A stretch of DNA of 64,000 nt from an uncultured Anaerolineae bacterium (GTDB taxonomy: Bacteria > Chloroflexota > Anaerolineae > Promineifilales > Promineifilaceae), in the NCBI GenBank assembly GCA_905479495.1, contig CAJQMR010000024.1, forward strand, positions 1 through 64,000. Direction: 5' to 3'. Position 1 is the stretch's first letter, and the number at the start of each line of letters is the position of its first letter. The translations under genes were made by a program, and so were the position numbers. A model generated the notes under the pieces. That model worked only from the letters and a program-made list of their open reading frames with translations, was not told the origin of the DNA and did not search any database. Below, one piece after another: positions 43,384 to 52,818 of this stretch.

Positions 43384-44664
43384 ATGCTAAAAGAACAAAA
43401 TATGGAACAAGCAGCAGCTGAGGTCCTAAATCCCTTTGCCATTGCTCAAGCTCAGTTAGATGAGGCGGCAGACATTCTGCAGCTTGAACCAGAAATGCAC
43501 ACCTTTTTGCGGGAGCCAATGCGCGAATTTCATTTCACTTTTCCCGTACGCATGGATGATGGCCGTACCCAGGTGTACAGTGGGTATCGGGTGCAATACA
43601 ACGATGCCCGCGGACCAGCGAAGGGTGGGATTCGCTTTCACCCCGACGAGACTATCGATACGATTCGAGCCTTGGCGGCCTGGATGACGTGGAAAACGGC
43701 CGTTGTCGATATTCCGTTAGGTGGGGCCAAGGGTGGCGTCATTTGTGATCCACGCTTTCTCTCTTCTACTGAGCTAGAACGCTTGAGCCGGGGCTACATG
43801 CGCCAAATTGCCCGCTACATCGGGCTGCACAAAGACATACCTGCCCCAGATGTGTATACCAATCCGCAAATCATGGCCTGGATGATGGATGAATATCAGG
43901 TTCTCACCGGCCATCAAGAACCCGGCGTCATCACCGGCAAGCCGTTGGAGATAGGCGGGGCAGCAGGCCGTGAAGATGCAACAGCTCGCGGAGGAATCTA
44001 TACGGTGCGTGAAGCGGCCAAGGTTCTAGAAATCGATCTCGTCGGCACAACTGCTGCTATTCAAGGGTATGGCAACGCGGGCCAATTTGCCCACTTGTTG
44101 GCCACTGAGCTGCTGGGGATGAAGGTGGTCGCAGTAAGTGATTCGCGAGGTGGTATTTTTAATCCGAAAGGACTAGACGTAACGGCCGTACGCGCCCACA
44201 AAGCCAACACAGGCTCCGTCATTAATTTTGCCGAGGCAGACAATATTTCCAATGAGGAACTTCTAGAGCTATCAGTAATGGTTCTCTTCCCCTCTGCGCT
44301 GGAAAATGTCATCACCAGACGCAATGCCCATCATATTGACGCCACTATTGTGGCCGAACTGGCCAATGGCCCCACCACACCAGCCGCAGACGAAATTCTC
44401 TATAACAAAGGCGTCTATGTTATTCCAGATTTCCTCTGTAATGCTGGCGGCGTGACCGTCTCCTACTTTGAGATGGTGCAAAATTCATATCAATATTACT
44501 GGGATGAACTGATGACCCAGCAACGCCTAGACCAAAAAATGACAACTGCTTTCCATGCGGTTCACAATATGGCCCAGACTAAAAAAGTCAATAACCGCGT
44601 GGCAGCTTATCTGGTTGCCGTCAACCGTGTCGCCCAAGCCACCAGGCTGCGCGGCTGGGTATAG
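43384..44664 (+). CDS. glutamate dehydrogenase (Glu/Leu/Phe/Val family)
   Basis: The frame is open from 43312, but the likely start is the ATG at 43384, with a purine-rich GAGAGAA in front, giving 426 residues, the usual length. It contains the substrate-binding GYRVQYNDARGPAKGGIRFH, the catalytic GGAKGG region (GGAKGGVICDP), PAPDVYTN and the nucleotide-binding IQGYGNAGQFAH. The enzyme interconverts glutamate and 2-oxoglutarate plus ammonia with NAD(P). AsnA, which also uses free ammonia, lies two genes downstream, so this is a small nitrogen-assimilation group. Confidence 0.95.
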   Translation: MLKEQNMEQAAAEVLNPFAIAQAQLDEAADILQLEPEMHTFLREPMREFHFTFPVRMDDGRTQVYSGYRVQYNDARGPAKGGIRFHPDETIDTIRALAAWMTWKTAVVDIPLGGAKGGVICDPRFLSSTELERLSRGYMRQIARYIGLHKDIPAPDVYTNPQIMAWMMDEYQVLTGHQEPGVITGKPLEIGGAAGREDATARGGIYTVREAAKVLEIDLVGTTAAIQGYGNAGQFAHLLATELLGMKVVAVSDSRGGIFNPKGLDVTAVRAHKANTGSVINFAEADNISNEELLELSVMVLFPSALENVITRRNAHHIDATIVAELANGPTTPAADEILYNKGVYVIPDFLCNAGGVTVSYFEMVQNSYQYYWDELMTQQRLDQKMTTAFHAVHNMAQTKKVNNRVAAYLVAVNRVAQATRLRGWV

Positions 44665-44784
44665 GAAGTAGTAGGCCTATTTACGATTTTCACACCCTTG
44701 CTCCAGAAACAATCGCCTCGACATGACTGGGGCAAGGGCCTATGGGAAACCTGTGTACCATAATGCACTGCTAAGGTGCTAATC

Positions 44785-45300
44785 ATGCACAACAATTTCA
44801 GGTACTATGAGGAAGTTTCTTCCACGAGGACAAACGCTCTCTTTTTGGCGCTTACATTCCTCTTCTTCTGGCTATTCATCTGGCGCGTAAAGAAGGGCAA
44901 AAAGGGCCACCTCGCCATGGCTCTTTTTTGCCTTGGCCTGTTTTTCCTTTTCTACGCCGTGAATTACAGAACCCTCATTATTACCCTCACATCAGAATCC
45001 CTTCACCTCAGATTTGGCATCTTCAGCTGGCAGGTGCCCTTGGATAACGTTGAAGCGTGTCAGCTCGATGAGGTGCCATGGTTAAAGAGGTTTGGTGGCG
45101 CGGGGATTCACTTTATGAGTATTCGTAAACGATACCGCGCTTCATTCAATTTCTTGGAACACCCTAGAGTGGTGATCGCCCTCAAGGAAAAAGTGGGGCC
45201 TGTTCAGGATATTTCCTTCTCTACGTGCCGTCCGGAAGAAGTTCTAAGGATGATTCGAGAAGCTATATCTGCCAGGCAAATCGCCAAAACCGCCACCTGA
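44785..45300 (+). CDS. membrane protein with PH-like domain, unknown function
   Basis: The ATG at 44785 follows TAAGG by 8 bases; a GTG nine bases earlier is possible. The protein of about 171 residues has two membrane helices (about 15-35 and 43-62) and a C-terminal beta-rich domain (SLHLRFGIFSWQVPLDNVEACQLDE) like bacterial PH-type membrane proteins. The stop codon is directly before the ATG-bearing frame of asnA. Function unknown. Confidence 0.7.
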   Translation: MHNNFRYYEEVSSTRTNALFLALTFLFFWLFIWRVKKGKKGHLAMALFCLGLFFLFYAVNYRTLIITLTSESLHLRFGIFSWQVPLDNVEACQLDEVPWLKRFGGAGIHFMSIRKRYRASFNFLEHPRVVIALKEKVGPVQDISFSTCRPEEVLRMIREAISARQIAKTAT

Positions 45301-45366
45301 ATGAGTATGGTCACAGTTTCTGGTGGCAAAAATATTGGTGAATTATTGTTTTCAGGAGAAAAAACC

Positions 45367-46497
45367 ATGTTGGATAAAATTGCAGATTTAGCAGGTCCGG
45401 GGATCGGTAATTATGGTGATTTGGAGAAGATCTTGCCCAACGATTATGTTTCTCTGCTTTCACCAAAAGAAACGCAAAGCGCCATCTTTGCCGTTAAAAA
45501 CTACATCGAAACAAACCTGTGCCAGGCATTAAACTTAATGATGGTTACCGTTCCACTGATTGTAGAGTCTAACAGCGGGGTTAATGATTATCTCGATCGG
45601 GATGGTTCGCGCACACCTGTCCAATTTCGTATCACCAATGATTACGGCAAACATCCAATTGAAGCCGAGGTGGTACAGGCAGCTACAAAATGGAAGCGGA
45701 TGGCTTTGCAACAGTTTGGTATGGGTCCAGGTGAAGGTCTCTGTACAGACATGCGTGCTATACGCAAGGATTATTTTTTGGATCACGATCACAGCGTCTA
45801 TGTCGATCAATGGGATTGGGAGCTAGCTATCACCGAAGCGCAGCGCGATTTGCCCTTTTTGACAGATGTTGTCAATAAAATCTGGCGGGTAATCAAGGGG
45901 GCGGAAGAATATGTTCAAGAACTGTTCCCCCAGCTGCACAAAAGCCCATACCCCCCTCTACCAGACGAGCTAACCTTTATCCATGCGGAAGATATTCTAA
46001 AAATGTATCCGGGCTTGCCACGTAAAAAACGGGAAACAGCCATCTTACAGGAATTTCCTGCCATATTCATCTACGGTATTGGCTATACGCTGGCAGATGG
46101 CTATCCGCACGAGATGCGTGCTGCCGATTATGACGATTGGGTCACTGAAACGTTCACGATTGACGGCCGTTCCCGCCACGGACTCAATGGCGATATTTTG
46201 GTGTGGAACCCAGTGACGCGCCGTCGTCATGAGCTCAGCTCGATGGGCATTCGCGTCAATAAAACCTCCTTGGTGAAACAGCTAGAGATCACAGAGCAGC
46301 TTGATTTCCTCAACCTACCCTACCATCAGGCCATTATGCATGATGAAATTCCCTTGAGCATTGGTGGCGGCATTGGCCAGTCACGCACGCTCATGCTACT
46401 GCTGCAAAAAGCACATCTAGGCGAAGTTAGCGTCACCGTATGGCCCAAAATTTTGAAGGAAATGTGCGCCAAGAAGCATATCTTTGTCCTAGAATAG
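45367..46497 (+). CDS. asnA: aspartate--ammonia ligase (asparagine synthetase A)
   Basis: The ATG at 45367 is preceded by AGGAGAAAAAACC; an upstream ATG at 45301 lacks a ribosome site. The 376-residue product matches AsnA along its length: KWKRMALQQF, MGPGEGLCTDMRAIR, HSVYVDQWDWE, HGLNGDILVWNPV, ELSSMGIRV and a final IGGGIGQSR with ARG-binding class II synthetase fold. AsnA makes asparagine from aspartate, ammonia and ATP. It is about 45 residues longer than the E. coli enzyme, mainly in the N-terminal and central loops. Confidence 0.95.
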   Translation: MLDKIADLAGPGIGNYGDLEKILPNDYVSLLSPKETQSAIFAVKNYIETNLCQALNLMMVTVPLIVESNSGVNDYLDRDGSRTPVQFRITNDYGKHPIEAEVVQAATKWKRMALQQFGMGPGEGLCTDMRAIRKDYFLDHDHSVYVDQWDWELAITEAQRDLPFLTDVVNKIWRVIKGAEEYVQELFPQLHKSPYPPLPDELTFIHAEDILKMYPGLPRKKRETAILQEFPAIFIYGIGYTLADGYPHEMRAADYDDWVTETFTIDGRSRHGLNGDILVWNPVTRRRHELSSMGIRVNKTSLVKQLEITEQLDFLNLPYHQAIMHDEIPLSIGGGIGQSRTLMLLLQKAHLGEVSVTVWPKILKEMCAKKHIFVLE

Positions 46498-46686
46498 GTT
46501 CAGAAAAGGAACGTTACAGCATAGTATCTATTCAGGTGTCAGAAGTGAGACACACTTCTTTAGCAAGCCAGGGGCAACCAGGATGCTCGCCCCTTTGCAC
46601 CGTTCAGCGCTTTTGTGCTAACCTCCAAGCTAGAAAAGTAATTGCAGATATTTTTTCGGACAACAAGACAAAGAGAAGGCAATAAA

Positions 46687-47172
46687 ATGGAACTAACAAC
46701 TGTAAAAATAGAAAAGTCAGAAACCATTAACTTCATCCTGGGCCAATCTCATTTCATTAAAAGTGTTGAGGATATTCATGAAGCGTTGGTAACGGCCGTT
46801 CCCGGCATAAAATTTGGGCTGGCCTTTTGTGAAGCCTCCGGCAAATGTCTTATTCGCTGGTCAGGGACCGACCAGGAAATGATTGATCTGGCGCGGGAAA
46901 ATGCTATTGCCATTGCCGCAGGACACAGCTTTATTATCTTCCTCGGGGATGGCTTTTTCCCCATCAATGTCCTGAAAACAGTGCAGCAGGTGCCCGAAGT
47001 GTGTACCATTTTCTGTGCCACAGCCAATCCAACGGAGGTTATTGTTGCCGAAACAGACCAGGGTCGGGGGATTTTAGGCGTGATAGATGGCTATAAACCC
47101 AAGGGGGTTGAAGGCGAGGAAGATATTGCCTGGCGGAAAAGTTTCCTTCGCCAAATTGGTTACAAAGCGTAA
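46687..47172 (+). CDS. adenosine-specific kinase
   Basis: This 161-residue protein matches the small adenosine-specific kinase family (PF04008): ESTNF-like start, FGLAFCEASGKCLIRWSGTD, AGHSFIIFLGDGFFPINVL, CTIFCATANPTEVIVAETDQGRGILGVIDG and a C-terminal EDIAWRKSFLRQIGYK. AGAAGG stands 8 bases before the ATG. The 189-base gap before it holds a short GGGGC/GCCCC hairpin near 46571-46593 and little else. A strong terminator follows. Confidence 0.92.
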   Translation: MELTTVKIEKSETINFILGQSHFIKSVEDIHEALVTAVPGIKFGLAFCEASGKCLIRWSGTDQEMIDLARENAIAIAAGHSFIIFLGDGFFPINVLKTVQQVPEVCTIFCATANPTEVIVAETDQGRGILGVIDGYKPKGVEGEEDIAWRKSFLRQIGYKA

Positions 47173-47194
47173 GCCCAAAATGTTGTTACAGAGT

Positions 47195-47240
47195 AGAGGC
47201 AAAGACTTGAAGATGTTCTTTCAATTCTTTGCCTCTTTTG
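47195..47240 (+). terminator. terminator after adenosine-specific kinase gene
   Basis: AGAGGCAAAGA (47195-47205) and TCTTTGCCTCT (47226-47236) pair perfectly, with inner TTGAA/TTCAA pairing, followed by TTTTG and further T. The flank to 47289 repeats the word CTTTGCGTT at a 9-base period. Confidence 0.8.
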
Positions 47241-47289
47241 TTTCTTTGCGTTCTTTGCGTCAAACTTGTTTTGCGAAGTGTAACCAGAT

Positions 47290-48135
47290 TTAACCCTTAA
47301 GCGCCCCAGCCATCAAACCACGTAAGAAGTAGCGGCCTAGGAAAATATACACCAACAGCGTCGGCACAGCCGCTAAAAAGGCTCCAGCCATCTGCACATT
47401 CCATTCAATAATCTGGCTGCCCGCCATGTTGTTGAGGGCCACCGTGATGGGCCAGTTGCCCGGACTGGTTAGCACCACGGCAAAGAGAAAGTCGTTCCAA
47501 GCGGCCGTAAACTGCCAGATCAACACCACCACAAAACTGGGAATCGACAGCGGCAGCAAAATGTGGAAATATGTCTCTAATAAGCCAGCCCCGTCAATCC
47601 GGGCCGACTCGATAAGCTCTTTGGGAATCGTGGCGTAATAATTTCGAAACGTCAGCGTCGTTATAGGGATGCCATAAATAACATGCGTCAGGACCAAACC
47701 GGGGACGCCCCCGTATAAATTGATGTCCCGCATAAATTCCACCAACGGAATCAAAATGCTTTGGTAAGGAATAAACATGCCAAACAGCAAAAACGGGAAG
47801 ATAAAGTCGGCTCCCTTAAACTTCCAACGGGCCAGCACAAACCCATTCAGCGAACCTAGCATTGAAGAAATAAAGGCAGCGGGAATAACCAGCCGGATGC
47901 TGTTCCACAAGGCCGGAGCTAATTGTTCAAAAGCGGCCGTAAAATTATCAAAATGCAACCCTGAGGGCAGCCGCCACATTGTTTGCAAATCAACTTCAGC
48001 AAAGCTTTTGAAGCCGGTGCTCAACATCAAATAAAGCGGAACCAGATAAAAAACGGTAGCCAAGAGCAGTGGCACATAAAGCAGCCAACGCGTAGACATT
48101 TTTCGGCCGTTGCGGGGTGATGTGATCGTTGTCAT
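47290..48135 (-). CDS. carbohydrate ABC transporter permease (MalG-like)
   Basis: This 281-residue protein has six membrane helices and the EAA loop (IPKELIESARIDGAGLLETYFHILLPL, about 170-195) of family 1 sugar importers. It overlaps the preceding permease by four bases. With the binding protein and the other permease it forms a complete importer apart from an ATPase, which must come from elsewhere in the genome (MsmK/MalK-type sharing is common). Confidence 0.92.
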   Translation of the reverse strand: MTTITSPRNGRKMSTRWLLYVPLLLATVFYLVPLYLMLSTGFKSFAEVDLQTMWRLPSGLHFDNFTAAFEQLAPALWNSIRLVIPAAFISSMLGSLNGFVLARWKFKGADFIFPFLLFGMFIPYQSILIPLVEFMRDINLYGGVPGLVLTHVIYGIPITTLTFRNYYATIPKELIESARIDGAGLLETYFHILLPLSIPSFVVVLIWQFTAAWNDFLFAVVLTSPGNWPITVALNNMAGSQIIEWNVQMAGAFLAAVPTLLVYIFLGRYFLRGLMAGALKG

Positions 48136-49019
48136 ACTTCAGCCTCCGTGCGTAGGGTGTACCACAAATAAGGAATTACCAAAATCGCCACGCTAAACAA
48201 CAGCATCATGCCAATGGCTGCACCACGATTGTAAAAATTGCCGTCAAACGTTGTAGTCCACATATAAATCGCCGGCACATCCAACGCCACTTGTTTACCC
48301 GCCACAGCCACAATTAAGTCAAAAACTTTCAGAGAAATATGGCCCAGAATGATCATGGCACTGAGGGTAATCGGCCGTAGCAGCGGCAAAATTTGGTAGC
48401 GGTAAATCTGGAACTCATTGGCCCCATCCACCCGTGAGGCTTCCCGCAAGGATTCGGGAATGGCCCGTAAGCCACCCAGGTAAAGCGCCATTGTGTACCC
48501 AGACATCTGCCAGATGGCCGGGATGGCAATGGCAGCAATGCCCCACTGCGGCGTGGTATGCCACTTATTAATCAAAAAATCCAGCCCCATTTGGTCAAAT
48601 AGCAAATTTAAACCGCTGATGCGCGATCCTTGTGCCGGGTTCATCAACCAACGCCAAACAACACCAGTCACAATAAACGAAATGGCCATCGGAAACAGGA
48701 ACAGGCTGCGGAAGAATGATTCACCGCGCAAACCCTGATCCAGTAAAATAGCCAGACCCAACCCTAGCAGCAGCGAGCCGCCAACAAACAACACCGTAAA
48801 AATAACTGTATTGCGAATATCTATCTGAAAGCGAGGGTCTTGCAGCAGCTTGGCGTAGTTGGAGAATCCGGCCCATTCATAATTTGGCAGCAGCCCTACC
48901 CATTGACTCAAAGAAACCCGCCCCGACCAGGCAATAAAGCCATAAACAAAAATGAAAACAGCTAAAATTGAGGGAGCAACCAGAGCAAAGGCGAACACTC
49001 TGTCTTTGTTGTAGCGCAT
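48132..49019 (-). CDS. carbohydrate ABC transporter permease (MalF-like)
   Basis: This 295-residue protein has six membrane helices and the EAA loop IPESLREASRVDGANEFQIYRYQILPLLRP (about 190-215). It starts with AAGGAGG three bases or so before the ATG. A palindromic terminator separates it from the solute-binding protein gene, a common way to make more binding protein than permease. Confidence 0.92.
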   Translation of the reverse strand: MRYNKDRVFAFALVAPSILAVFIFVYGFIAWSGRVSLSQWVGLLPNYEWAGFSNYAKLLQDPRFQIDIRNTVIFTVLFVGGSLLLGLGLAILLDQGLRGESFFRSLFLFPMAISFIVTGVVWRWLMNPAQGSRISGLNLLFDQMGLDFLINKWHTTPQWGIAAIAIPAIWQMSGYTMALYLGGLRAIPESLREASRVDGANEFQIYRYQILPLLRPITLSAMIILGHISLKVFDLIVAVAGKQVALDVPAIYMWTTTFDGNFYNRGAAIGMMLLFSVAILVIPYLWYTLRTEAEV

Positions 49020-49035
49020 TGCGCCTCCTTACATA

Positions 49036-49071
49036 AAAAAGGGGTAGGTACGGCCGTACCTACCCCTTTTT
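49036..49071 (-). terminator. 36-base perfect palindrome between solute-binding protein and permease
   Basis: The whole of 49036-49071 is self-complementary: AAAAAGGGGTAGGT, then ACGGCCGT at the exact centre (49050-49057 including the shared bases), then ACCTACCCCTTTTT. The T run on the minus strand makes it a good intrinsic terminator. In transcription order it follows the lipoprotein gene. Confidence 0.85.
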
Positions 49072-49084
49072 AAATCAGTTTAAC

Positions 49085-50467
49085 TTATTGGCAAGGGCCG
49101 GAGCTGGCGCACGCTGCCACCAGTGCCGATTGGAACCCTTCGACGTTGCCATCAGCCAGGAAGAGACCCAGAGCGGTGTCAATCTCTGACTTGAACGCAT
49201 CGTTGGCCACCACACCATGAGTCAAGCTACCAACCACGCGATCGTTGGCCCAATCATCCATAGCGGAGAGCAGGTACTCGCCGTACAAGCTGCGATCAGC
49301 ATCGCTGCGGGCAGGGATAGAACCTTTCACCGGGTTGAACGCGTCTTGTCCCTCAATGGAACCAGCCACGGTCAGCCAGGCGATGGCCGCGTCACGATGT
49401 GGCGCGCCCTTGGGCAGCACAAAGCTGTCAGACAGGAACTGGAAGTTGCCATTGGTGCCGGGTACAGGGGTCCAGCCGTAACCATCGTTCGGCTCAAAGC
49501 CGATTTCGCGGAAGTACCCTTCGGCCCAGTCACCCATCACGTTGAAAGCGGCGTCGCCGTTCACAACCAGTTGGGAAGCATCTTGCCAGGTCAAAGCAGA
49601 AGCGTCGCTGTTCACGTAAGTCAGCACTTTGGCGTAATCTTCGAGAGCGGCCGTTACTTCCAGGCTGCCCCAATCACCAGAACCATCCCACAACGCTTCG
49701 TAGCCATCCGGGCCTAAAGAAGCCAGCAAAACGGTCTCAAAGAGGTGCATGGCGGTCCACTGCTCACCCATTGCCAGCGGGGCATCCATGCCAGCCGCTT
49801 GCAGCGCGTCCATGGCGGCAAACCAGTCATCCAGGGTCGTTGGCGGCTCAATACCGTTGTCAGCCAGGATGGTGGGGTTGTACCACATAACATTGGCGCG
49901 ATGGATGTTTACCGGTACAGAATAGATGTTGCCATCTTGAGAAATCAGGGGAATTAATGTTTCAGGCATCACGTCCAGCCAGCCATTCTCTTCAAAGAGG
50001 AAATTGACTGGTTCCAATTGGTCAGCCGCGACGTAGGTACCAATGAGTTCTTGACCTGCGTGACCTTGCCAGCTGTCGGGCGCATCACCTGCTTGCAGAC
50101 GAGTAGCCAAGACGGCGCGGGCATTGGTACCAGCACCACCAGCAACGGCCGCATTTTCAAAAGTGATGTCAGGGTATTTTTCGGCAAATACCTCGATCAT
50201 CGCTTCCAGACCAGCTGCTTCGCCACCACCGGTCCACCAGGAGAAGACCTCAACGGTATCAGCCATCGCTTCATCGGACATTTCCTCATCCATGGCTTCT
50301 TCATCCATGGCTTCTTCGTCCATAGCTTCATCATCGGCGGAAGTGTCTGCTGCGGTGTCGGCGCTGTCTGTGTCGCTGGCTTCTGGTTCGTCTGCGGTGC
50401 CACCACAGGCGGCCAACAACATGGCGAATAGGAGCAATAAAATAAAGGGGGTAAATTTACGTGACAT
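49085..50467 (-). CDS. sugar ABC transporter solute-binding lipoprotein (family 1)
   Basis: This 460-residue protein has the lipobox LLAACGG (Cys near 21), then an acidic tether (about 25-70) with repeated DEEAM units, then a family 1 sugar-binding fold starting VEVFSWWTGGGEAAGLEAMIEVFAEKYP. GAGGAGAGAT precedes the ATG. It is the receptor for the MalF/MalG-like pair downstream. The tether resembles that of the unrelated family 5 lipoprotein at 19789. Confidence 0.92.
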   Translation of the reverse strand: MSRKFTPFILLLLFAMLLAACGGTADEPEASDTDSADTAADTSADDEAMDEEAMDEEAMDEEMSDEAMADTVEVFSWWTGGGEAAGLEAMIEVFAEKYPDITFENAAVAGGAGTNARAVLATRLQAGDAPDSWQGHAGQELIGTYVAADQLEPVNFLFEENGWLDVMPETLIPLISQDGNIYSVPVNIHRANVMWYNPTILADNGIEPPTTLDDWFAAMDALQAAGMDAPLAMGEQWTAMHLFETVLLASLGPDGYEALWDGSGDWGSLEVTAALEDYAKVLTYVNSDASALTWQDASQLVVNGDAAFNVMGDWAEGYFREIGFEPNDGYGWTPVPGTNGNFQFLSDSFVLPKGAPHRDAAIAWLTVAGSIEGQDAFNPVKGSIPARSDADRSLYGEYLLSAMDDWANDRVVGSLTHGVVANDAFKSEIDTALGLFLADGNVEGFQSALVAACASSGPCQ

Positions 50468-50679
50468 ATCTCTCCTCGATTTGTGTAATTTACAGAAAGC
50501 GTTGGGGGGATTCTCCGCAAAACGTTTCTCTAAATTACGTCACATGGGTAAATGAGTAATCGTTGCGGTGCTGGGCATGGGAAACAGCGTGCCCAAGTGC
50601 AAGAAGTTCCTCGACTATACCAAATGAGGCGGTGACAATTCAAGGGGATTTGGGCCAAATGTATGACATCAGTGTGACA

Positions 50680-50901
50680 TTTTTGGGCAAACTGCCCAAA
50701 ATAGCACCTTTTCCCCCGGCCCCAACTGCCCTGGCCTGGTTATTGGCGCAAAAGCCGTGGATCGTGCCTATCCCAGGCACGCGCAAACTGCACCGCCTCG
50801 ATGAAAATCTCGGCGCGGCCAGCATTGAACTCGGCGCAGACGATCTCTGCAAAATCCGGGAAACGATGGCGAACATCAACGTGGTTGGTCACCGGTATTA
50901 G
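50680..50901 (+). pseudogene. C-terminal remnant of an aldo/keto reductase
   Basis: The frame ending at 50901 reads ALAWLLAQKPWIVPIPGTRK followed by LHRLDENLGAASIELGADDL, the C-terminal NADPH-binding end of aldo/keto reductases. The N-terminal barrel with the catalytic Tyr/Lys is missing. The upstream sequence to 50468 shows only weak, frame-shifted traces. It lies between the sugar-binding protein and the LLM gene and cannot encode an active enzyme. Confidence 0.75.
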
Positions 50902-50952
50902 GCCGGTTTGTGGTACAGTTCCAGGTAAGAAGCAATATCAAAAAGGAGATTC

Positions 50953-51840
50953 ATGATGCACATTGGTTTACAAATTCCGTCGTTTAAGTATCCGGGGGGA
51001 ACGGCCGTTATCCGTCCCAAACTCAAAGAAATCGTCACCACTGCCGAAGCAGCTGGCTTTCACAGCCTGTGGGTAATGGATCATTATTATCAAATCAAAG
51101 GGTTGTTCGGCGAAGCCTATACCGACCCCATGATGGAAGCCTATACCACACTCGGCTATTTTGCCGGACTCACGGAAAAAGCGACGCTTGGCGTCCTGGT
51201 CACGGGCGTTATTTATCGCCAGCCTTCGGTCCTGCTGAAGATGGTCAACACGCTTGACATTCTCTCCGGTGGTCGGGCTTATCTGGGCATTGGTGCGGCT
51301 TGGTACGAAGAAGAAGCAAAAGGCTTTGGCATCCCCTACCCATCTACCTCAGAACGCTTTGAGCAGCTGGAAGATAATCTGCAATTGGCAAAAGCGCTCT
51401 GGGCAAGTGATGAGACCTCATTTGCAGGTAAGCACTTTTCTGCGCCAGCCATCACCAACAATCCCCGCCCGCTCTCAACCCCACACCCACGCATTATGAT
51501 TGGCGGGATGGGTCCGAAGAAAACCTTGCGCATGGTGGCCCAATATGCCGATGCCTGCAATTTCTTTGAAGGAGCAGGTATAGAAAACATGCAAAAAGCG
51601 TTGGACACACTTAAAGCACATTGCGAAAGGCTAGGGCGCGATTACGATACCATCGAGAAAACATCGCTTGGCACAGTGCATCTTTCTGAAAAAGATACGG
51701 TAGACAGCACCATCAAACGTCTCAAAACTCTCTCCGAGATGGGCTTCAGTCACGCCATCTTCAACATGCCGGATGTTTACAAAATCGCACCGCTGGAAAC
51801 ATTTGCCAAGGAGATTATGCCAGCAGTGGCTGAGCTCTAA
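50953..51840 (+). CDS. LLM class flavin/F420-dependent oxidoreductase
   Basis: This 295-residue protein has the luciferase-like pattern: MHIGLQIPSFKYPGG, AGFHSLWVMDHYYQIKG, ATLGVLVTGVIYRQPSVLLKMVNTLDILSGGRAYLGIGAAWYEEE and MIGGMGPKKTLRMVAQYADACNF. The pattern fits the F420-dependent branch; no other F420 gene is in view. AAAGGAG is close before the double ATG. It is first in a short plus-strand run with a TolB-like protein and a sugar-type dehydrogenase. Confidence 0.9.
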   Translation: MMHIGLQIPSFKYPGGTAVIRPKLKEIVTTAEAAGFHSLWVMDHYYQIKGLFGEAYTDPMMEAYTTLGYFAGLTEKATLGVLVTGVIYRQPSVLLKMVNTLDILSGGRAYLGIGAAWYEEEAKGFGIPYPSTSERFEQLEDNLQLAKALWASDETSFAGKHFSAPAITNNPRPLSTPHPRIMIGGMGPKKTLRMVAQYADACNFFEGAGIENMQKALDTLKAHCERLGRDYDTIEKTSLGTVHLSEKDTVDSTIKRLKTLSEMGFSHAIFNMPDVYKIAPLETFAKEIMPAVAEL

Positions 51841-51868
51841 ATGTGCCCAAAACAGTGGAGGCATGGTA

Positions 51869-52747
51869 GTGGACATTGAAACATTAAGACAATGGATTGC
51901 CCAGCGCGACTCTTACAGCATTTTGGAGACGGTGGATGTGCACACCGGCGAAAGAACCGTGCTCCAGGAATATGATCACGTGATCGAAGCGCCAAACTGG
52001 ACGAAAGACGGCCGTTTCCTCATCTACAACAGCCAGGGCAAAATGTACGCGTATGAACTGGCCACCGGGGAAAACAAGGGGATTGACACCGACTTTGCCA
52101 CCGACTGCAACAATGATCACGTGCTTTCGCCAGACAACAGCCAGCTGGCCATCAGCCACCACACAAACGAGGATGCCCAATCGCGCATTTACATTTTGCC
52201 TTTGGCGGGCGGCACGCCTGTGCTGGTAACTGAAAAAGCCCCCAGCTACCTTCATGGCTGGTCACCCGACGGCGAGCGGCTGGCCTACTGCGCCGAGCGT
52301 GGCGGCCAGTACGACATCTACACCATTTCCGTGAACGGCGGGCCAGAAACCCAACTTACCAACGAACCAGGGCTGGACGACGGGCCAGAGTATTCGCCAG
52401 ACGGCAAACACATCTGGTTCAACTCCACCCGCAGCGGCCTGATGCAAATCTGGCGCATGGAAGTGGATGGCACAAATCCCACCCACATGGTGCAGGAGGA
52501 GGCCAACGGCTGGTTCCCGCATGTTTCGCCAGACGGCCGTTTCGTGGCTTATATTGCCTATGCGAAAGGCGATGTTGAGCCGGGCGACCATCCGCCAAAC
52601 AAAAACGTGGAACTGCGTTTGGTTTCGGCTGAGGGCGGCGCGTCCCAAACCGTCGTGAAGCTGTTTGGCGGCCAGGGTACCATGAACGTAAATTCCTGGT
52701 CGCCGGATAACCGAACATTGGCTTTTGTCTCTTATCGGCTCAAGTAA
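51869..52747 (+). CDS. TolB-like beta-propeller protein
   Basis: The GTG at 51869 is spaced 7 bases from GGAGG; an ATG six bases earlier is the alternative. The protein of about 293 residues has WD40-like/TolB blades with the repeated core WSPDGERLAY, YSPDGKHIWFNSTR, VSPDGRFVAYIAYA and WSPDNRTLAF. There is no signal peptide, so it is probably cytoplasmic, unlike true TolB. Its place between an oxidoreductase and a Gfo/Idh dehydrogenase suggests sugar metabolism, but no reaction can be named. Confidence 0.82.
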   Translation: MDIETLRQWIAQRDSYSILETVDVHTGERTVLQEYDHVIEAPNWTKDGRFLIYNSQGKMYAYELATGENKGIDTDFATDCNNDHVLSPDNSQLAISHHTNEDAQSRIYILPLAGGTPVLVTEKAPSYLHGWSPDGERLAYCAERGGQYDIYTISVNGGPETQLTNEPGLDDGPEYSPDGKHIWFNSTRSGLMQIWRMEVDGTNPTHMVQEEANGWFPHVSPDGRFVAYIAYAKGDVEPGDHPPNKNVELRLVSAEGGASQTVVKLFGGQGTMNVNSWSPDNRTLAFVSYRLK

Positions 52748-52751
52748 AAAC

Positions 52752-52800
52752 CTCACGCAAAAGCACAAAGATGCAAGGTTGCTTTGCGCCTTTTCGTGAG
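52752..52800 (+). terminator. hairpin after the TolB-like gene
   Basis: CTCACGCAAAAG (52752-52763) pairs with CTTTTCGTGAG (52790-52800) apart from one bulged C, with further inner pairing (GCAA/TTGC and CAAAG/CTTTG). The words resemble the nonamer-like CGCAAAG repeats at 47230 and 62705. It ends three bases before the leader of the next gene. Confidence 0.55.
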
Positions 52801-52818
52801 CCAAATAGAGGATAATTC

